The position numbers and the translations under genes were made by a program. This document shows, in pieces, positions 25,771 to 34,623 of a stretch of 64,000 nucleotides of DNA; position 1 is the first letter of the stretch; each line of letters starts with the position of its first letter. The notes under the pieces were generated by a model that was not told the DNA's origin, did no database searches, and worked only from the letters and a program-made list of their open reading frames with translations. The DNA comes from an uncultured Chlorobiota bacterium (lineage in GTDB: Bacteria; Bacteroidota; Bacteroidia; Bacteroidales; JAADGE01): assembly GCA_947311255.1 (NCBI GenBank), contig CAMZKL010000003.1, forward strand, positions 59,829 to 123,828. The letters run 5' to 3'.

Positions 25771-28188
25771 ATGAATATTAAAAAAACAATTCTCAGTTTG
25801 GCTTTAAGCCTGTTTGTATTAGCTTTATTTTCGCAAGAATATACTGTAAGCGGATATGTAAAAGATTTTAAAACACAAGACCCCATTATTGGAGCAGCTG
25901 TTTTTGAAGCAAATACTGTAACAAATGGAACCCCCACTGACACAGAAGGTTATTTTAGTTTAGATTTCACAAAAAAAAATGTGTATATTAAATTTGCATA
26001 TATTGGTTATAAAGACACAACTTTAAATTTATATTTAACAAAAGATACTGTTATTTCAGTTTATATTAAAAGCGATACAGAAATTGAAGAGGTTAAAATT
26101 GAAGATGATGAAATACATTGGAAACCCGATGACAATTCATTAAAAACAAAAGAGAGAATAATTTTTGCTCAACTTTCAGAGCCTAAAATTGAAATGAAAT
26201 ACAGATATTTTCCTTTTAAAAAAATTATTAATTATATTCCGCCTACTGATTTAAATGAAATTTTTTACCAAAAAGCACAAGGTACAAACCAAGCTGCCAT
26301 TTATATTGACGGAGCAAGATTGTTTTCTTCGGAAAATGTTTTTGATTTTATGCCTGTTTTGAACAAATTTGAAATAAATTCAATTAAATATTTTCCTAAT
26401 AGCTTTCCCGCAAAATATGGTAATTTTGTTTCGCCTGTTTTAGATATAAAATTAAAAGAAGGAAATTTTAATAACTTTAAAGCTGTTGCAAATATTAGTT
26501 TCTCCAACGTTTCAATTTCTGCACAAGGGCCTGTTATCAGCAATAAATCAAGCTTTTTTGCCTCTGCCGGTGTAAGTTATTTCAATAATTTTTATACTGA
26601 TTTGTTCAGAAAAAATTCTGCCAATAAACTTTGGTCTAAACCAACTTTCTATAATTTAATTTTGAAATATACACACCAAATTTCCGAAAACGATAAAATT
26701 TTCACTTCTTTTTTCACCAGAAGAAATAAAAAAAATTATGAATATAACGAAAGTCTTGAAACAACAATTGAACATAACTACAACAACAAAATTACTCAAA
26801 AACAATCTGATATTTTAATGTCGGCACATTGGAATCATGTTTTTTCACCAGATTATAAAAGTAATTTTTCCATTGTTTACAGTCAGTATAATCTTAATAA
26901 TAATTTTAGCAGCGATTCAATAGGTTTGCTGTCTGGAAATCGTTCAACAATTACAAGTTACGAAACAGAATATAAAAACAGAAATAACAGTTTCGGTTTA
27001 AATCTTAATTTTAATTATAAAATTGATGAACACAATATAGAAATTGGTGCAAAAGCATTTAACCATCATTTTAATCCCGTAAAAGGGAAGTTGGTTCTTA
27101 ACGATTTTGTGCATAACTTTTATAATGATACAAGTTGGCAAGCAAAAAAATATAATGCACAAGAATATACGGTTTATGCGCAAGACAAGTTTATTATTAA
27201 TGAAGATTTAATGCTGGAAGCAGGCATACATTTTTCAAGTTTTATTTCCAAAGGAAAAACATTTTTTTCAGTTGAACCTAGAATTTACGGAACATATAAG
27301 TTATTTAAATTTATGAAACTAAATGCCTCATATTCAACACACAAACAATACATTCATTTTCTGTCTAGCAGAGAAATAGGTTTGAGTACAGATATTTTTG
27401 CGGCATCAAACAAAGATATTTTACCACAATTCACACACCATATTGTAGCCGGAGCAAGCCTGAAATTACCTTTTGATATAAATTTAAAAGGGAATGTATT
27501 TTATGATATTTCAAATAATGTTTTGGAGTATAAAGACAAATATAGTTTTTATAATTTTGAAGACAAATTAGTTTATCCGGGAAAAAATATTGTAGAAAGG
27601 CTTGAACAAGGAAAAGAAAATTTATACGGTTTAAATGTAATTTTACAAAAGAATTTTGAAAACTTTTCATTTAAAGCTGTTCATTATATTTCTCATTCTC
27701 AAAGAGAATTTAAAGAATTAGGAGATAAAAATAAATTTACATACAGGCATAATCGTGTACACGATTTCAGACTTGAAATTTCATATAAAATAACAGATGA
27801 TTTAACGGCAGGAATAAACTGGATGTATAAATCGGGAAACTTTGTTACTCTTGCAAAACAATCTTATGTTCCATACGATTTTAGAAACGGAACAATGTCG
27901 AGTAAGCAATTTGAACAAGAAGTAAAAACACTTGATGAAACTTATGTTACTCCTTCGGAAAATATAAACAAATACCAATTACCGGCATTTCATAGAGCTG
28001 ATTTTTTTATAAGCTATGTAATTGACAATCACAAAATTGGCTTACATATTTACAATCTATACAATCGTAAAAATCCGGACTATGTTGATTTTCAAAGAGG
28101 TGTAAATACTGAAAAAACAATTAATGAAATAACAAGTTATACAACTCTTCCATTTTTTCCTATGTTAACTTATAGCTTTGAGTTTTGA
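25771..28188 (+). CDS. TonB-dependent outer-membrane receptor with CarboxypepD_reg-like N-domain
   Basis: The 805-residue protein has a signal peptide (1 to about 21, ALFSQE). A CarboxypepD_reg-like domain (about 23-105) begins with YTVSGYVKDFKTQDPIIGA, and a plug-like region covers about 125-240. The rest is a long series of amphipathic strands ending in the aromatic YSFEF. No TonB box or substrate motif can be named with confidence. There is no SusD partner next door, which argues against a classical glycan-utilisation pair. The following sequence is a truncated adhesin, so the downstream neighbourhood has been rearranged. Confidence 0.88.
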   Translation: MNIKKTILSLALSLFVLALFSQEYTVSGYVKDFKTQDPIIGAAVFEANTVTNGTPTDTEGYFSLDFTKKNVYIKFAYIGYKDTTLNLYLTKDTVISVYIKSDTEIEEVKIEDDEIHWKPDDNSLKTKERIIFAQLSEPKIEMKYRYFPFKKIINYIPPTDLNEIFYQKAQGTNQAAIYIDGARLFSSENVFDFMPVLNKFEINSIKYFPNSFPAKYGNFVSPVLDIKLKEGNFNNFKAVANISFSNVSISAQGPVISNKSSFFASAGVSYFNNFYTDLFRKNSANKLWSKPTFYNLILKYTHQISENDKIFTSFFTRRNKKNYEYNESLETTIEHNYNNKITQKQSDILMSAHWNHVFSPDYKSNFSIVYSQYNLNNNFSSDSIGLLSGNRSTITSYETEYKNRNNSFGLNLNFNYKIDEHNIEIGAKAFNHHFNPVKGKLVLNDFVHNFYNDTSWQAKKYNAQEYTVYAQDKFIINEDLMLEAGIHFSSFISKGKTFFSVEPRIYGTYKLFKFMKLNASYSTHKQYIHFLSSREIGLSTDIFAASNKDILPQFTHHIVAGASLKLPFDINLKGNVFYDISNNVLEYKDKYSFYNFEDKLVYPGKNIVERLEQGKENLYGLNVILQKNFENFSFKAVHYISHSQREFKELGDKNKFTYRHNRVHDFRLEISYKITDDLTAGINWMYKSGNFVTLAKQSYVPYDFRNGTMSSKQFEQEVKTLDETYVTPSENINKYQLPAFHRADFFISYVIDNHKIGLHIYNLYNRKNPDYVDFQRGVNTEKTINEITSYTTLPFFPMLTYSFEF

Positions 28189-28238
28189 TATGTAATCAGT
28201 TTTTTTTATTGCTCCTTATTTTAAATCCTGAAAGATGA

Positions 28239-29123
28239 AAAACTAACAATGGTATATATTGCGTTTCATCCGAACCAATAAATAATGCCCCTACTGTTGG
28301 AGACCAAACTTTTGAAGTTGTTAGATACAGTCCAACAGCAACACTAATTGGAGAGCTATCTGCAAGCGATTCCGATGATGAACAAACTTTAAGTTTTAAT
28401 ATTCCAGATGCCACCTTAATATATAATACAGAAAACAATATTTATGTGAATGACTCTGCTCTATTAGCAAATGCCACAGACAATTCTTATACATTTAATG
28501 CCGAAGTATGTGATAACGGCACCCCTATTTTATGTTCTCCTTTTACTATCACAATAAATATTCTTGACCCTATTCCTGTTTCATCAGACCATGAATTTAC
28601 AATACCGGAACACAGCCCCAACGGATTTGAAGTTGGGCAACTTGCAACAACAAATGCAGCAGATGCCGGCACAGTGGTTTTTGAACTCTTAGAACCAGAA
28701 GATGCTTTTAATTTGTCAAGAGATGGAATGATAACTGTTGCAAACTCCAAAATTTTAGAATATTCAAGAAATCCTGAGTTTGAATTTTCATTTAAAGTTT
28801 TTTATCAAGAATCTCCCGATTCTTTTAACGAATATGTAATAATAATAATTTTAACTGAAATAAACCCCGATGATATCTTTGTTTCAAATTTTATTTCTCC
28901 AAATAGTGATGGGATTAACGACACTTGGATTGTATCCGGCGGCGAAGAAAAATATTCTGTTATGGTTTTTAATAAAGTAGGAAATCTTGTTTTTAAATCC
29001 GATGATTATCGAAGCAGATGGGATGGAATTAGTAAAGGACATAACCTTAGTCCCGGAGTTTATTATTATATAATTAAAGCAAATAATACTGAGAAAAAAG
29101 GAACTATAACACTTGTTCGCTAA
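28239..29123 (+). pseudogene. 5'-truncated cadherin-like adhesin with T9SS type B (CHU_C) sorting domain
   Basis: The frame is open from 28239, just after a TGA, to the stop at 29123 (294 codons). It has no ATG start and no signal peptide. A GTG at 28446 exists but would begin in the middle of a domain. The sequence reads as two cadherin-like repeats (APTVGDQTFEVVRYSP then SASDSDDEQTLSF; SSDHEFTIPEHSPNGFEVGQ). A gliding-motility-associated C-terminal domain follows (SNFISPNSDGINDTWIV, VMVFNKVGNLVFKSDDYRS, ending KKGTITLVR). This tail is the type B signal of type IX secretion. The piece looks like the 3' end of a large surface adhesin whose 5' part was deleted. The PorP/SprF-type gene next to it is the usual neighbour of such adhesins. 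Confidence 0.75.
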
Positions 29124-29143
29124 GTATTGCAGTTTTGTAGAGC

Positions 29144-29178
29144 AACCCTTTTGGGGGTTGAAAACCCCGAAAGCGGTT
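29144..29178. repeat. Imperfect palindrome between adhesin remnant and PorP-like gene
   Basis: AACCCTTTTGGGGGTT (29144-29159) and AACCCCGAAAGCGGTT (29163-29178) pair at 13 of 16 positions around a 3-base spacer. It is GC-rich compared with its surroundings and lies 20 bases after the adhesin stop codon. It may be a terminator or a REP-like element. Confidence 0.6.
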
Positions 29179-29224
29179 AAAATCTTAACTCCAAAAAATT
29201 GCAAACGCATATAAAAAGTACATA

Positions 29225-30784
29225 ATGACAAAAAAAATATACTTTATAATATTATTTATATTTATTGTAGGAAAGTCGCAAATTTATGACATTCATAATT
29301 TCTACACGCAAAACCTCTTTTATTACAGCCCGGCTCATACTGGCGATAAAGAGCAAATTGCAGCTTTTGTAACTTACAGAAGACATTTGGTAAACATAAA
29401 CGACAACTCTAAAAATGCAACTTTCGGAATTCATTCTCCCATTACCAAGAAAATGAATTTGGGAGCTTTAATAAAAACCCAAAAGTTTGGTTTAACAGAA
29501 ACTTTATCCGGCAGATTAGATTATTCTTTCAGAACACCAATTGCAAAAAATCATATTATTTCTTTCGGAATAAACGGTGGTGCTTTTCAAAGAAACTTAA
29601 ATTTAGAAGATTTAAAAATATACGACTCCGGAATTGAAGACCCGGTTTTAAGGCCTGATTATTATAAAAAAATCCAAGTTTTTATGGGTGCATCACTTTT
29701 ATATATTTTTAAAAATTTTGAATTTGATATGGGAATACCTATTCTTTATAAATATTCAGGAAGAAATATTAACAAAGAATATATTATCAGTAATTATTGG
29801 TCTTTTTTATCATATAGCCTTTTTTCCGAAAATAGAAAATGGAAAATACAACCATCTGTTTCAGTTTTTTTAAATTCAGACAAATTGCTAAATTACAATG
29901 TAAACCTTTTGTTTGATTACAAAAACATTGTTTGGATTCAGCCAACATACAAAGGAAACAACAGCATTGCAGTTGCAATAGGCATAAATATTAAAAAAAT
30001 AGGAATTGCATATGCCTACGAAACCAACTCGGGAGTTCTTGCAAGTATAGGAGGACCTTCTCATGAAATAATGATTTCATATGGAATGTTTAAACCAAGA
30101 ATAAATCCTTTGGACACTCTAAGTCCGGAGTATCACCACGATTTAAAATCTATTATTGATAACAAAACCTACGAAGAATATGTTACTTCAAATAATTATG
30201 ACTTTTACAACAATATTATTGAACTAACAGACTCAATTTATAAAGAGGAAGTTATAAAAAAAGACCCAAATTATAAATTAAAACAAGATTCATTAAAACT
30301 TGCACAATTAGAAAAAATTAGATTAGACTCACTTGAAAAAGTAAGAATCGACTCATTGGAACAACAAAGAATTGCTAAAATTGAACAAGCAAAAAGAGAT
30401 TCAATAAGAAACCACAACCTTAGGCATCTTTCTGATACTGAAATGGATATACTAAAAATAGGAGTTCATTTTAATAAAAGCTCTGCAATGGTTAACCAAG
30501 AATCAAGAGAATATTTAAACAAGGTTGCAAAATTACTAAAAGCAAATAAAAAAGTTAAGATTTTAATTTCCGGGCATACTTGCGATTTGGGGTCACACGA
30601 AACAAATAAAAAATTCTCTGCCGATAGAGCTGGAGCAGTAAAGTACTATCTTATTATGCAAGGAGTAAGTTCTCAGCAAATTTCCACAGATTTAAAATTG
30701 GATGCCGAACCAATAGCTCCAAATACTAACGAAGGAAACCGTAAATTAAATAGACGTGTAAGTTTTTCTGTTATAAAAGAATAG
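29225..30784 (+). CDS. PorP/SprF-family outer-membrane protein fused to an OmpA domain
   Basis: The 519-residue protein has a signal peptide (about 1-18). A PorP/SprF-type membrane domain covers about 20-290, with NFYTQNLFYYSPAHTGDKEQ and YRRHLVNINDNSKNATFGIH. A charged linker (about 340-395) carries the repeated unit KIRLDSLEK / VRIDSLEQQ. The C-terminal OmpA peptidoglycan-binding domain (about 405-519) has KILISGHTCDLGSHETNKKFS and NRKLNRRVSFSV. SprF-type proteins help export and attach SprB-like adhesins through the type IX system. The OmpA part should anchor the complex to the cell wall. The fusion combines roles that in other loci are carried by separate proteins. Its adhesin partner upstream is truncated. 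Confidence 0.88.
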   Translation: MTKKIYFIILFIFIVGKSQIYDIHNFYTQNLFYYSPAHTGDKEQIAAFVTYRRHLVNINDNSKNATFGIHSPITKKMNLGALIKTQKFGLTETLSGRLDYSFRTPIAKNHIISFGINGGAFQRNLNLEDLKIYDSGIEDPVLRPDYYKKIQVFMGASLLYIFKNFEFDMGIPILYKYSGRNINKEYIISNYWSFLSYSLFSENRKWKIQPSVSVFLNSDKLLNYNVNLLFDYKNIVWIQPTYKGNNSIAVAIGINIKKIGIAYAYETNSGVLASIGGPSHEIMISYGMFKPRINPLDTLSPEYHHDLKSIIDNKTYEEYVTSNNYDFYNNIIELTDSIYKEEVIKKDPNYKLKQDSLKLAQLEKIRLDSLEKVRIDSLEQQRIAKIEQAKRDSIRNHNLRHLSDTEMDILKIGVHFNKSSAMVNQESREYLNKVAKLLKANKKVKILISGHTCDLGSHETNKKFSADRAGAVKYYLIMQGVSSQQISTDLKLDAEPIAPNTNEGNRKLNRRVSFSVIKE

Positions 30785-30873
30785 AATATTTTATTAAGCT
30801 CATACATTTTTTTTAAAGCTCAAGTATTATTGACTTAAAGTGCTCATTAAGAACGGGTACTAAGAAAATATAA

Positions 30874-30902
30874 ATGCTATAATAATATGTCTATTATAGC
30901 AT
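30874..30902. terminator. AT-rich hairpin downstream of the PorP-OmpA gene
   Basis: ATGCTATAATA (30874-30884) and TATTATAGCAT (30892-30902) are perfectly complementary with a 7-base loop, and an A/T-rich stretch containing five T follows. It lies about 90 bases after the stop codon and before the convergent YeiH-like gene. It may terminate from either side. Confidence 0.5.
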
Positions 30903-30998
30903 ATAAAATTTTTATTCTAGGTTTTACCTGCAGTTTGCAAAATTCTAGCTTAAATTAAAAATCTTCAATTTCCTGAAAGTTCTTAATTCGTTTATATT

Positions 30999-31973
30999 TC
31001 ACAAAAATAATTTAATTAAAATTAATGCAAAAATAATTTGAAATGAAAACACTAAACTTCCAACAAATAAAGCCTTTGAACCATTTTTTACAATACTCGA
31101 AAAATTAACTTTTAATCCAATACCCACCATTGCAATTACTAAAAAGAAATGACTGGCTTTTCCTACAATATGTATCCAATTTTCAGGTAATAAATGAAAG
31201 CTCGGAATTAATGACATTAAAATAAAACCAATAATAAAAAATGGAAATGTTTTTTTCTGAAAAGAATTAGTTTCTCTATCTTTTTTTCTTCGATAAAATA
31301 TCACAATTAAACTAAGCACAACGGGTGTTAGCATCAAAATACGCAGCATTTTTATTATAGTTGCAGTATGACCAACTTCACTATTAATTGAAAAACCTGA
31401 TGCTACAACTTGCCCAACAGCTTGTAATGTGTCGCCTATTAAAAATGCTGAATGTATGTCAGAAAAACTAAATATTATTTTTGATATAAAAGGTATAAGA
31501 AAAATCCCAATTGTTCCTAAAAAATTTACAATAGCCACTGAAATGCCAACTTCATCTTCTTTTGCACCAATAATTTGCTCGGTTGCAGCTATCGCAGAAC
31601 TACCGCAAATTCCATTTCCAATTCCTAGCAACAAACCCAAGTTTGAATTCAATTTTAATATTTTTGATAATAATATTGCTGTAAAAATTGTAAACACAAT
31701 TGATAACATAATCATTATTAATGATTTAGAACCCAGTTCTTGAATTATTCCAAAATTTAGATTAATCCCCATTAAAATAATTGCAAATGACAAAATCTTT
31801 TTTTCGCTAAACTTAATTCCACTCGAAAAAGATGGATTTAACTTAAACACATTCCCAATTATAATACCAAAAACAATTCCTAATGTTACTGCACCTATTG
31901 TAATATATATTGATAAACAAATAGCTGCAACTGCAATTATTAAAGTTAATAAAACGCCTTTTACTTGTTTCAT
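30999..31973 (-). CDS. YeiH/UPF0324-family membrane protein (putative sulfate exporter)
   Basis: The 324-residue protein is almost entirely hydrophobic, with about nine to ten membrane helices. It carries family blocks such as ILMGINLNFGIIQELGS, LGIGNGICGSSAIAATEQII, GDTLQAVGQVVASGFSIN and MVGIGLKVNFSSIVKNG. UPF0324 proteins are often annotated as sulfate exporters on weak grounds and commonly sit beside LysR-type regulators. Here the gene is 6 bases downstream of a YeeE/YedE sulfur transporter and follows a LysR gene on the same strand. The context supports a role in handling inorganic or organic sulfur compounds such as sulfite or taurine breakdown products. Confidence 0.88.
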   Translation of the reverse strand: MKQVKGVLLTLIIAVAAICLSIYITIGAVTLGIVFGIIIGNVFKLNPSFSSGIKFSEKKILSFAIILMGINLNFGIIQELGSKSLIMIMLSIVFTIFTAILLSKILKLNSNLGLLLGIGNGICGSSAIAATEQIIGAKEDEVGISVAIVNFLGTIGIFLIPFISKIIFSFSDIHSAFLIGDTLQAVGQVVASGFSINSEVGHTATIIKMLRILMLTPVVLSLIVIFYRRKKDRETNSFQKKTFPFFIIGFILMSLIPSFHLLPENWIHIVGKASHFFLVIAMVGIGLKVNFSSIVKNGSKALFVGSLVFSFQIIFALILIKLFL

Positions 31974-31979
31974 CTATCT

Positions 31980-33002
31980 TTAATTAATACTATTTTTAAA
32001 GAATAGTTTACCTGTAATAACTAAGCCAACAAACATAAATATGGCAAATACAAAACTACTTACAGCCAATTGCATACCGCCTGAAATGATATGCCCACTT
32101 GTGCATCCGCCAGCCATTCTTGCTCCAAAAATTAATATAAACCCTCCGATAAAAGCCCAGAATATTCTTTTTATTTTTGAATTTCCTTTATGTTTTTCCC
32201 AATTAGAATAAATTAAGCGGAATTTAAAGTCTTTTTTAATCACAGACACAATAAAAGCAGCCACCATAGCTCCAAACAAAAATATCATTTCCCAATTACC
32301 GGGCGTTGCAATTTTTGAAAAATAAGTGTTCTCTGTTGTTCCTGCTAATAAATCAGCAATATATGGAAAACTCGTTGATGCACCAATTGGTCGATTTGTT
32401 GTTGCGGATAAAAAAACTATACTATTTAAAACAGCTAAAAGAACACCTGAAATAATCCATTTTTTATCTATGGTTTTTTCTTTCTTATTGATAAAGAATG
32501 CTCCAAGTACAAATAAAACACCAATAGCCACAACTGTAAAATAATATATAAGCTGATGATCTCCTATTGCAGAAAACAAGGATATTTTACCTAAATTTAA
32601 ACCAATAAGCCACTGAATATTAGGTAATAAAACAGTAAAAATTAAGCCTCCAAATAAACCACCAATAATCCCAACTACAGCATCAATAGAACCTTCTCCC
32701 ACAGAAATAGCAAGTGTTCCCGGGCAATATCCTAATATAGCCATTCCACTACCAAAAATTAAACCTCCAAATATTACTCCTCCTAAAACAAAAGGCTTTA
32801 CGTGAAAACTAGCCAAACCAAGACCTATTATAACACTTAGTAATATTGCCCCAATACCAATTGTAAGTAATATTGTTTTTATAACAGTATTATTTTTCAG
32901 TTTAGATTGAGCACTGATTACATTGTATTTGTTTAAACTTGCATACTGAATAATCAAGCCAAATACACTCCCAAACACCAAAATCACAAGTATTGTTTCC
33001 AT
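31980..33002 (-). CDS. YeeE/YedE-family sulfur-compound transporter
   Basis: The 340-residue membrane protein has about nine helices and two sulfur-transport repeats. Each repeat carries a conserved cysteine in a glycine-rich setting: GMAILGYCPGTLAISVGEGS and GARMAGGCTSGHIISGGMQ. In the characterised relative TsuA (YeeE) these cysteines relay thiosulfate through the membrane. The substrate here is therefore probably thiosulfate or another reduced sulfur species, although this two-repeat fused form has not been tested. It is the first transporter of the LysR - YeeE - YeiH unit, 6 bases from the next gene. Confidence 0.88.
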   Translation of the reverse strand: METILVILVFGSVFGLIIQYASLNKYNVISAQSKLKNNTVIKTILLTIGIGAILLSVIIGLGLASFHVKPFVLGGVIFGGLIFGSGMAILGYCPGTLAISVGEGSIDAVVGIIGGLFGGLIFTVLLPNIQWLIGLNLGKISLFSAIGDHQLIYYFTVVAIGVLFVLGAFFINKKEKTIDKKWIISGVLLAVLNSIVFLSATTNRPIGASTSFPYIADLLAGTTENTYFSKIATPGNWEMIFLFGAMVAAFIVSVIKKDFKFRLIYSNWEKHKGNSKIKRIFWAFIGGFILIFGARMAGGCTSGHIISGGMQLAVSSFVFAIFMFVGLVITGKLFFKNSIN

Positions 33003-33090
33003 TTTTTTACATTTTATATTTATAATTATTTAATGCAAAATAACAGAGAACTATATTATGAAACAAATCATAAAAAGCTATGTTGGATAA

Positions 33091-33978
33091 CTAAAAGTTA
33101 TAATGAGAGGCGAATTTAATAAATAAATCTGCAATTTTATTTTGTTGTCCTTTAGGTATAATAAAATTAAAATTTCTCTTAATTTCGAAATCATTGATAT
33201 CAATAATACTTAATTCATTTCGTTGTAATTCATTAAGTATGCTTTGAATAGATAAAAATGCTAGTCTGTCAGAGTTTAGTATATAATTTTTAATTCCTTC
33301 TGTGCTTCCAAATTGCATCTCAATAAACAAATCAGTAAAATTTATATTTTTTTGTTTTAAATAAAACGAAATTACTTCTAATGTTCCCGAACCCTCTTCG
33401 CGTATAACTAGTGGTAATCTTTGTAGTTCTGATAGCGAAATTTCTGACTTTTTTGCAACTTTGTTTGAGCTTTTTGCAACCAATACAATTTCATCCTTCA
33501 AAAATTCAGTGTAATGAAATTCACTGCGTTTAGAATGCCCCTCAATAATTCCCAAATTTATTTCATTATTATTCAGTGCTTTCTCAATTTGTTCAGTATT
33601 TCCACTTATTACACTTACAGATAAATCTTTAAATTTCGACTTAAAATTTGCCATAAGTTGAGGAAGTACGTATTGCGTCATTGTTGTACTCGCACCAATT
33701 TTTATTTTTCCTTTTTGTTTTTGAGTTAAGATATTTAATTCAAAATTCAATTGATTGTATGTGTTTTCTATATTTTTTGCATATTTCAATAAAACATTTC
33801 CAGCTTTAGTCAATTCTATCTTATTTCCTTTTCTGATAAAAAGTTTAATATTGAACTCTTCCTCAAGCATTTTTACATGCTTAGTTACAGCAGGTTGCGT
33901 AATAAATAATTCTTTTGCTGCTTTTGTAAAACTTAACTTTTCAGCTACTTTTTTAAATGTTTTTAATCTAAAAATCAT
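33091..33978 (-). CDS. LysR-family transcriptional regulator of the sulfur-transport unit
   Basis: The 295-residue regulator has an N-terminal winged helix (TFKKVAEKLSFTKAAKELFI, then TQPAVTKHVKMLEEEFNIKL) and a C-terminal effector-binding domain with IKIGASTTMTQYVLPQL and LPLVIREEGSGTLEVI. This form is close to the CysB/CbbR/YeiE group, which sense sulfur or carbon metabolites. It lies 88 bases upstream of the YeeE-like gene on the same strand, and the promoter region of the unit is probably upstream of 33978. Most LysR genes are divergent from their targets, so this co-directional layout is slightly unusual but not rare. Confidence 0.9.
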   Translation of the reverse strand: MIFRLKTFKKVAEKLSFTKAAKELFITQPAVTKHVKMLEEEFNIKLFIRKGNKIELTKAGNVLLKYAKNIENTYNQLNFELNILTQKQKGKIKIGASTTMTQYVLPQLMANFKSKFKDLSVSVISGNTEQIEKALNNNEINLGIIEGHSKRSEFHYTEFLKDEIVLVAKSSNKVAKKSEISLSELQRLPLVIREEGSGTLEVISFYLKQKNINFTDLFIEMQFGSTEGIKNYILNSDRLAFLSIQSILNELQRNELSIIDINDFEIKRNFNFIIPKGQQNKIADLFIKFASHYNF

Positions 33979-34237
33979 ATGATTATTTTAATCTTTAATA
34001 TGAAGTTGATTTCTATAATTATTTCTAACTTATAGATAACCAGTTTCCTTTAAAAATAAAAGTTACACAACAAATATCTTTGTTGAAGACAAAGCAAAAA
34101 GCGAAGATTAATTTAAAAACAATATGTTTTTGAGTGTTTTCATGTTTTTCTTGAACGCAATATTTCTATTCTTGTTATAAAATCAAAATATTTTAATCTT
34201 TTGCCCTTTGGACAAACTTATACTTTTATTTTTTAGA

Positions 34238-34255
34238 TTCTACCACAAATTTAGT
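34238..34255 (+). repeat. Dispersed motif family B, copy 1
   Basis: TTCTACCACAAATTTAGT occurs here and, in reverse orientation, as an identical 18-base match at 48300-48317. A close variant is at 63703-63720. All three lie in intergenic sequence within 200 bases of a long palindrome. Confidence 0.6.
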
Positions 34256-34440
34256 AAAAAATAGTTTTATTAAGTAACGAAAACTAAACATATAATAACG
34301 AATAATAAAATTTGCTTTTGCATGAAAAGAAACGAAAATTATATATGCAATTAACTGTTAATTTACAAATTGTATTAAAAAATAAAAGTATGGGTTTGCA
34401 CTAAAAATCACACAAAAAATGTAAGGATTTCAAAATAAGG

Positions 34441-34476
34441 TTTTATAATCCACGACTTAAGTCGTGGATTATAAAA
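34441..34476. repeat. Perfect 36-base palindrome
   Basis: The 18-base half (TTTTATAATCCACGACTT) is followed directly by its exact reverse complement with no spacer. With no loop it could form a cruciform more readily than an RNA terminator, and no T-tract follows. Such elements are candidates for REP/BIME-like repeats, mobile-element remnants or dimeric protein sites. Confidence 0.85.
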
Positions 34477-34623
34477 TAAAGAAAGAATTTCAGGATTATA
34501 GTGATTTTTTTTGTATTCAGTTATAACGCTTAATAAAAATATGCTAAATAAGAGTTCAATTTAAAAAGGTATATCTATCGAAAACAACAGCAGCATTGTT
34601 TTTTATACCAAACTCAAATAAAT

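Larger units (their letters stand above)
33979..34623. other. 645-base intergenic region with two repeat elements
   Basis: No convincing reading frame was found. The space contains the upstream region of the LysR gene, a copy of the dispersed motif TTCTACCACAAATTTAGT (34238-34255) and a perfect 36-base palindrome (34441-34476). The rest is AT-rich sequence without recognised features. Confidence 0.6.

Noticed and set aside
28446..29123. A complete 225-residue protein starting at GTG 28446
   Set aside because: The same frame continues upstream with clear cadherin-like sequence, so the GTG is internal. The piece lacks a signal peptide, which a T9SS type B substrate needs.
30299..30400. Short repeated coding units (LDSLEK-type) considered as a DNA repeat array or CRISPR
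   Set aside because: They are in frame within the linker of the PorP-OmpA protein and form a charged coiled-coil-like spacer, not a repeat-spacer array.
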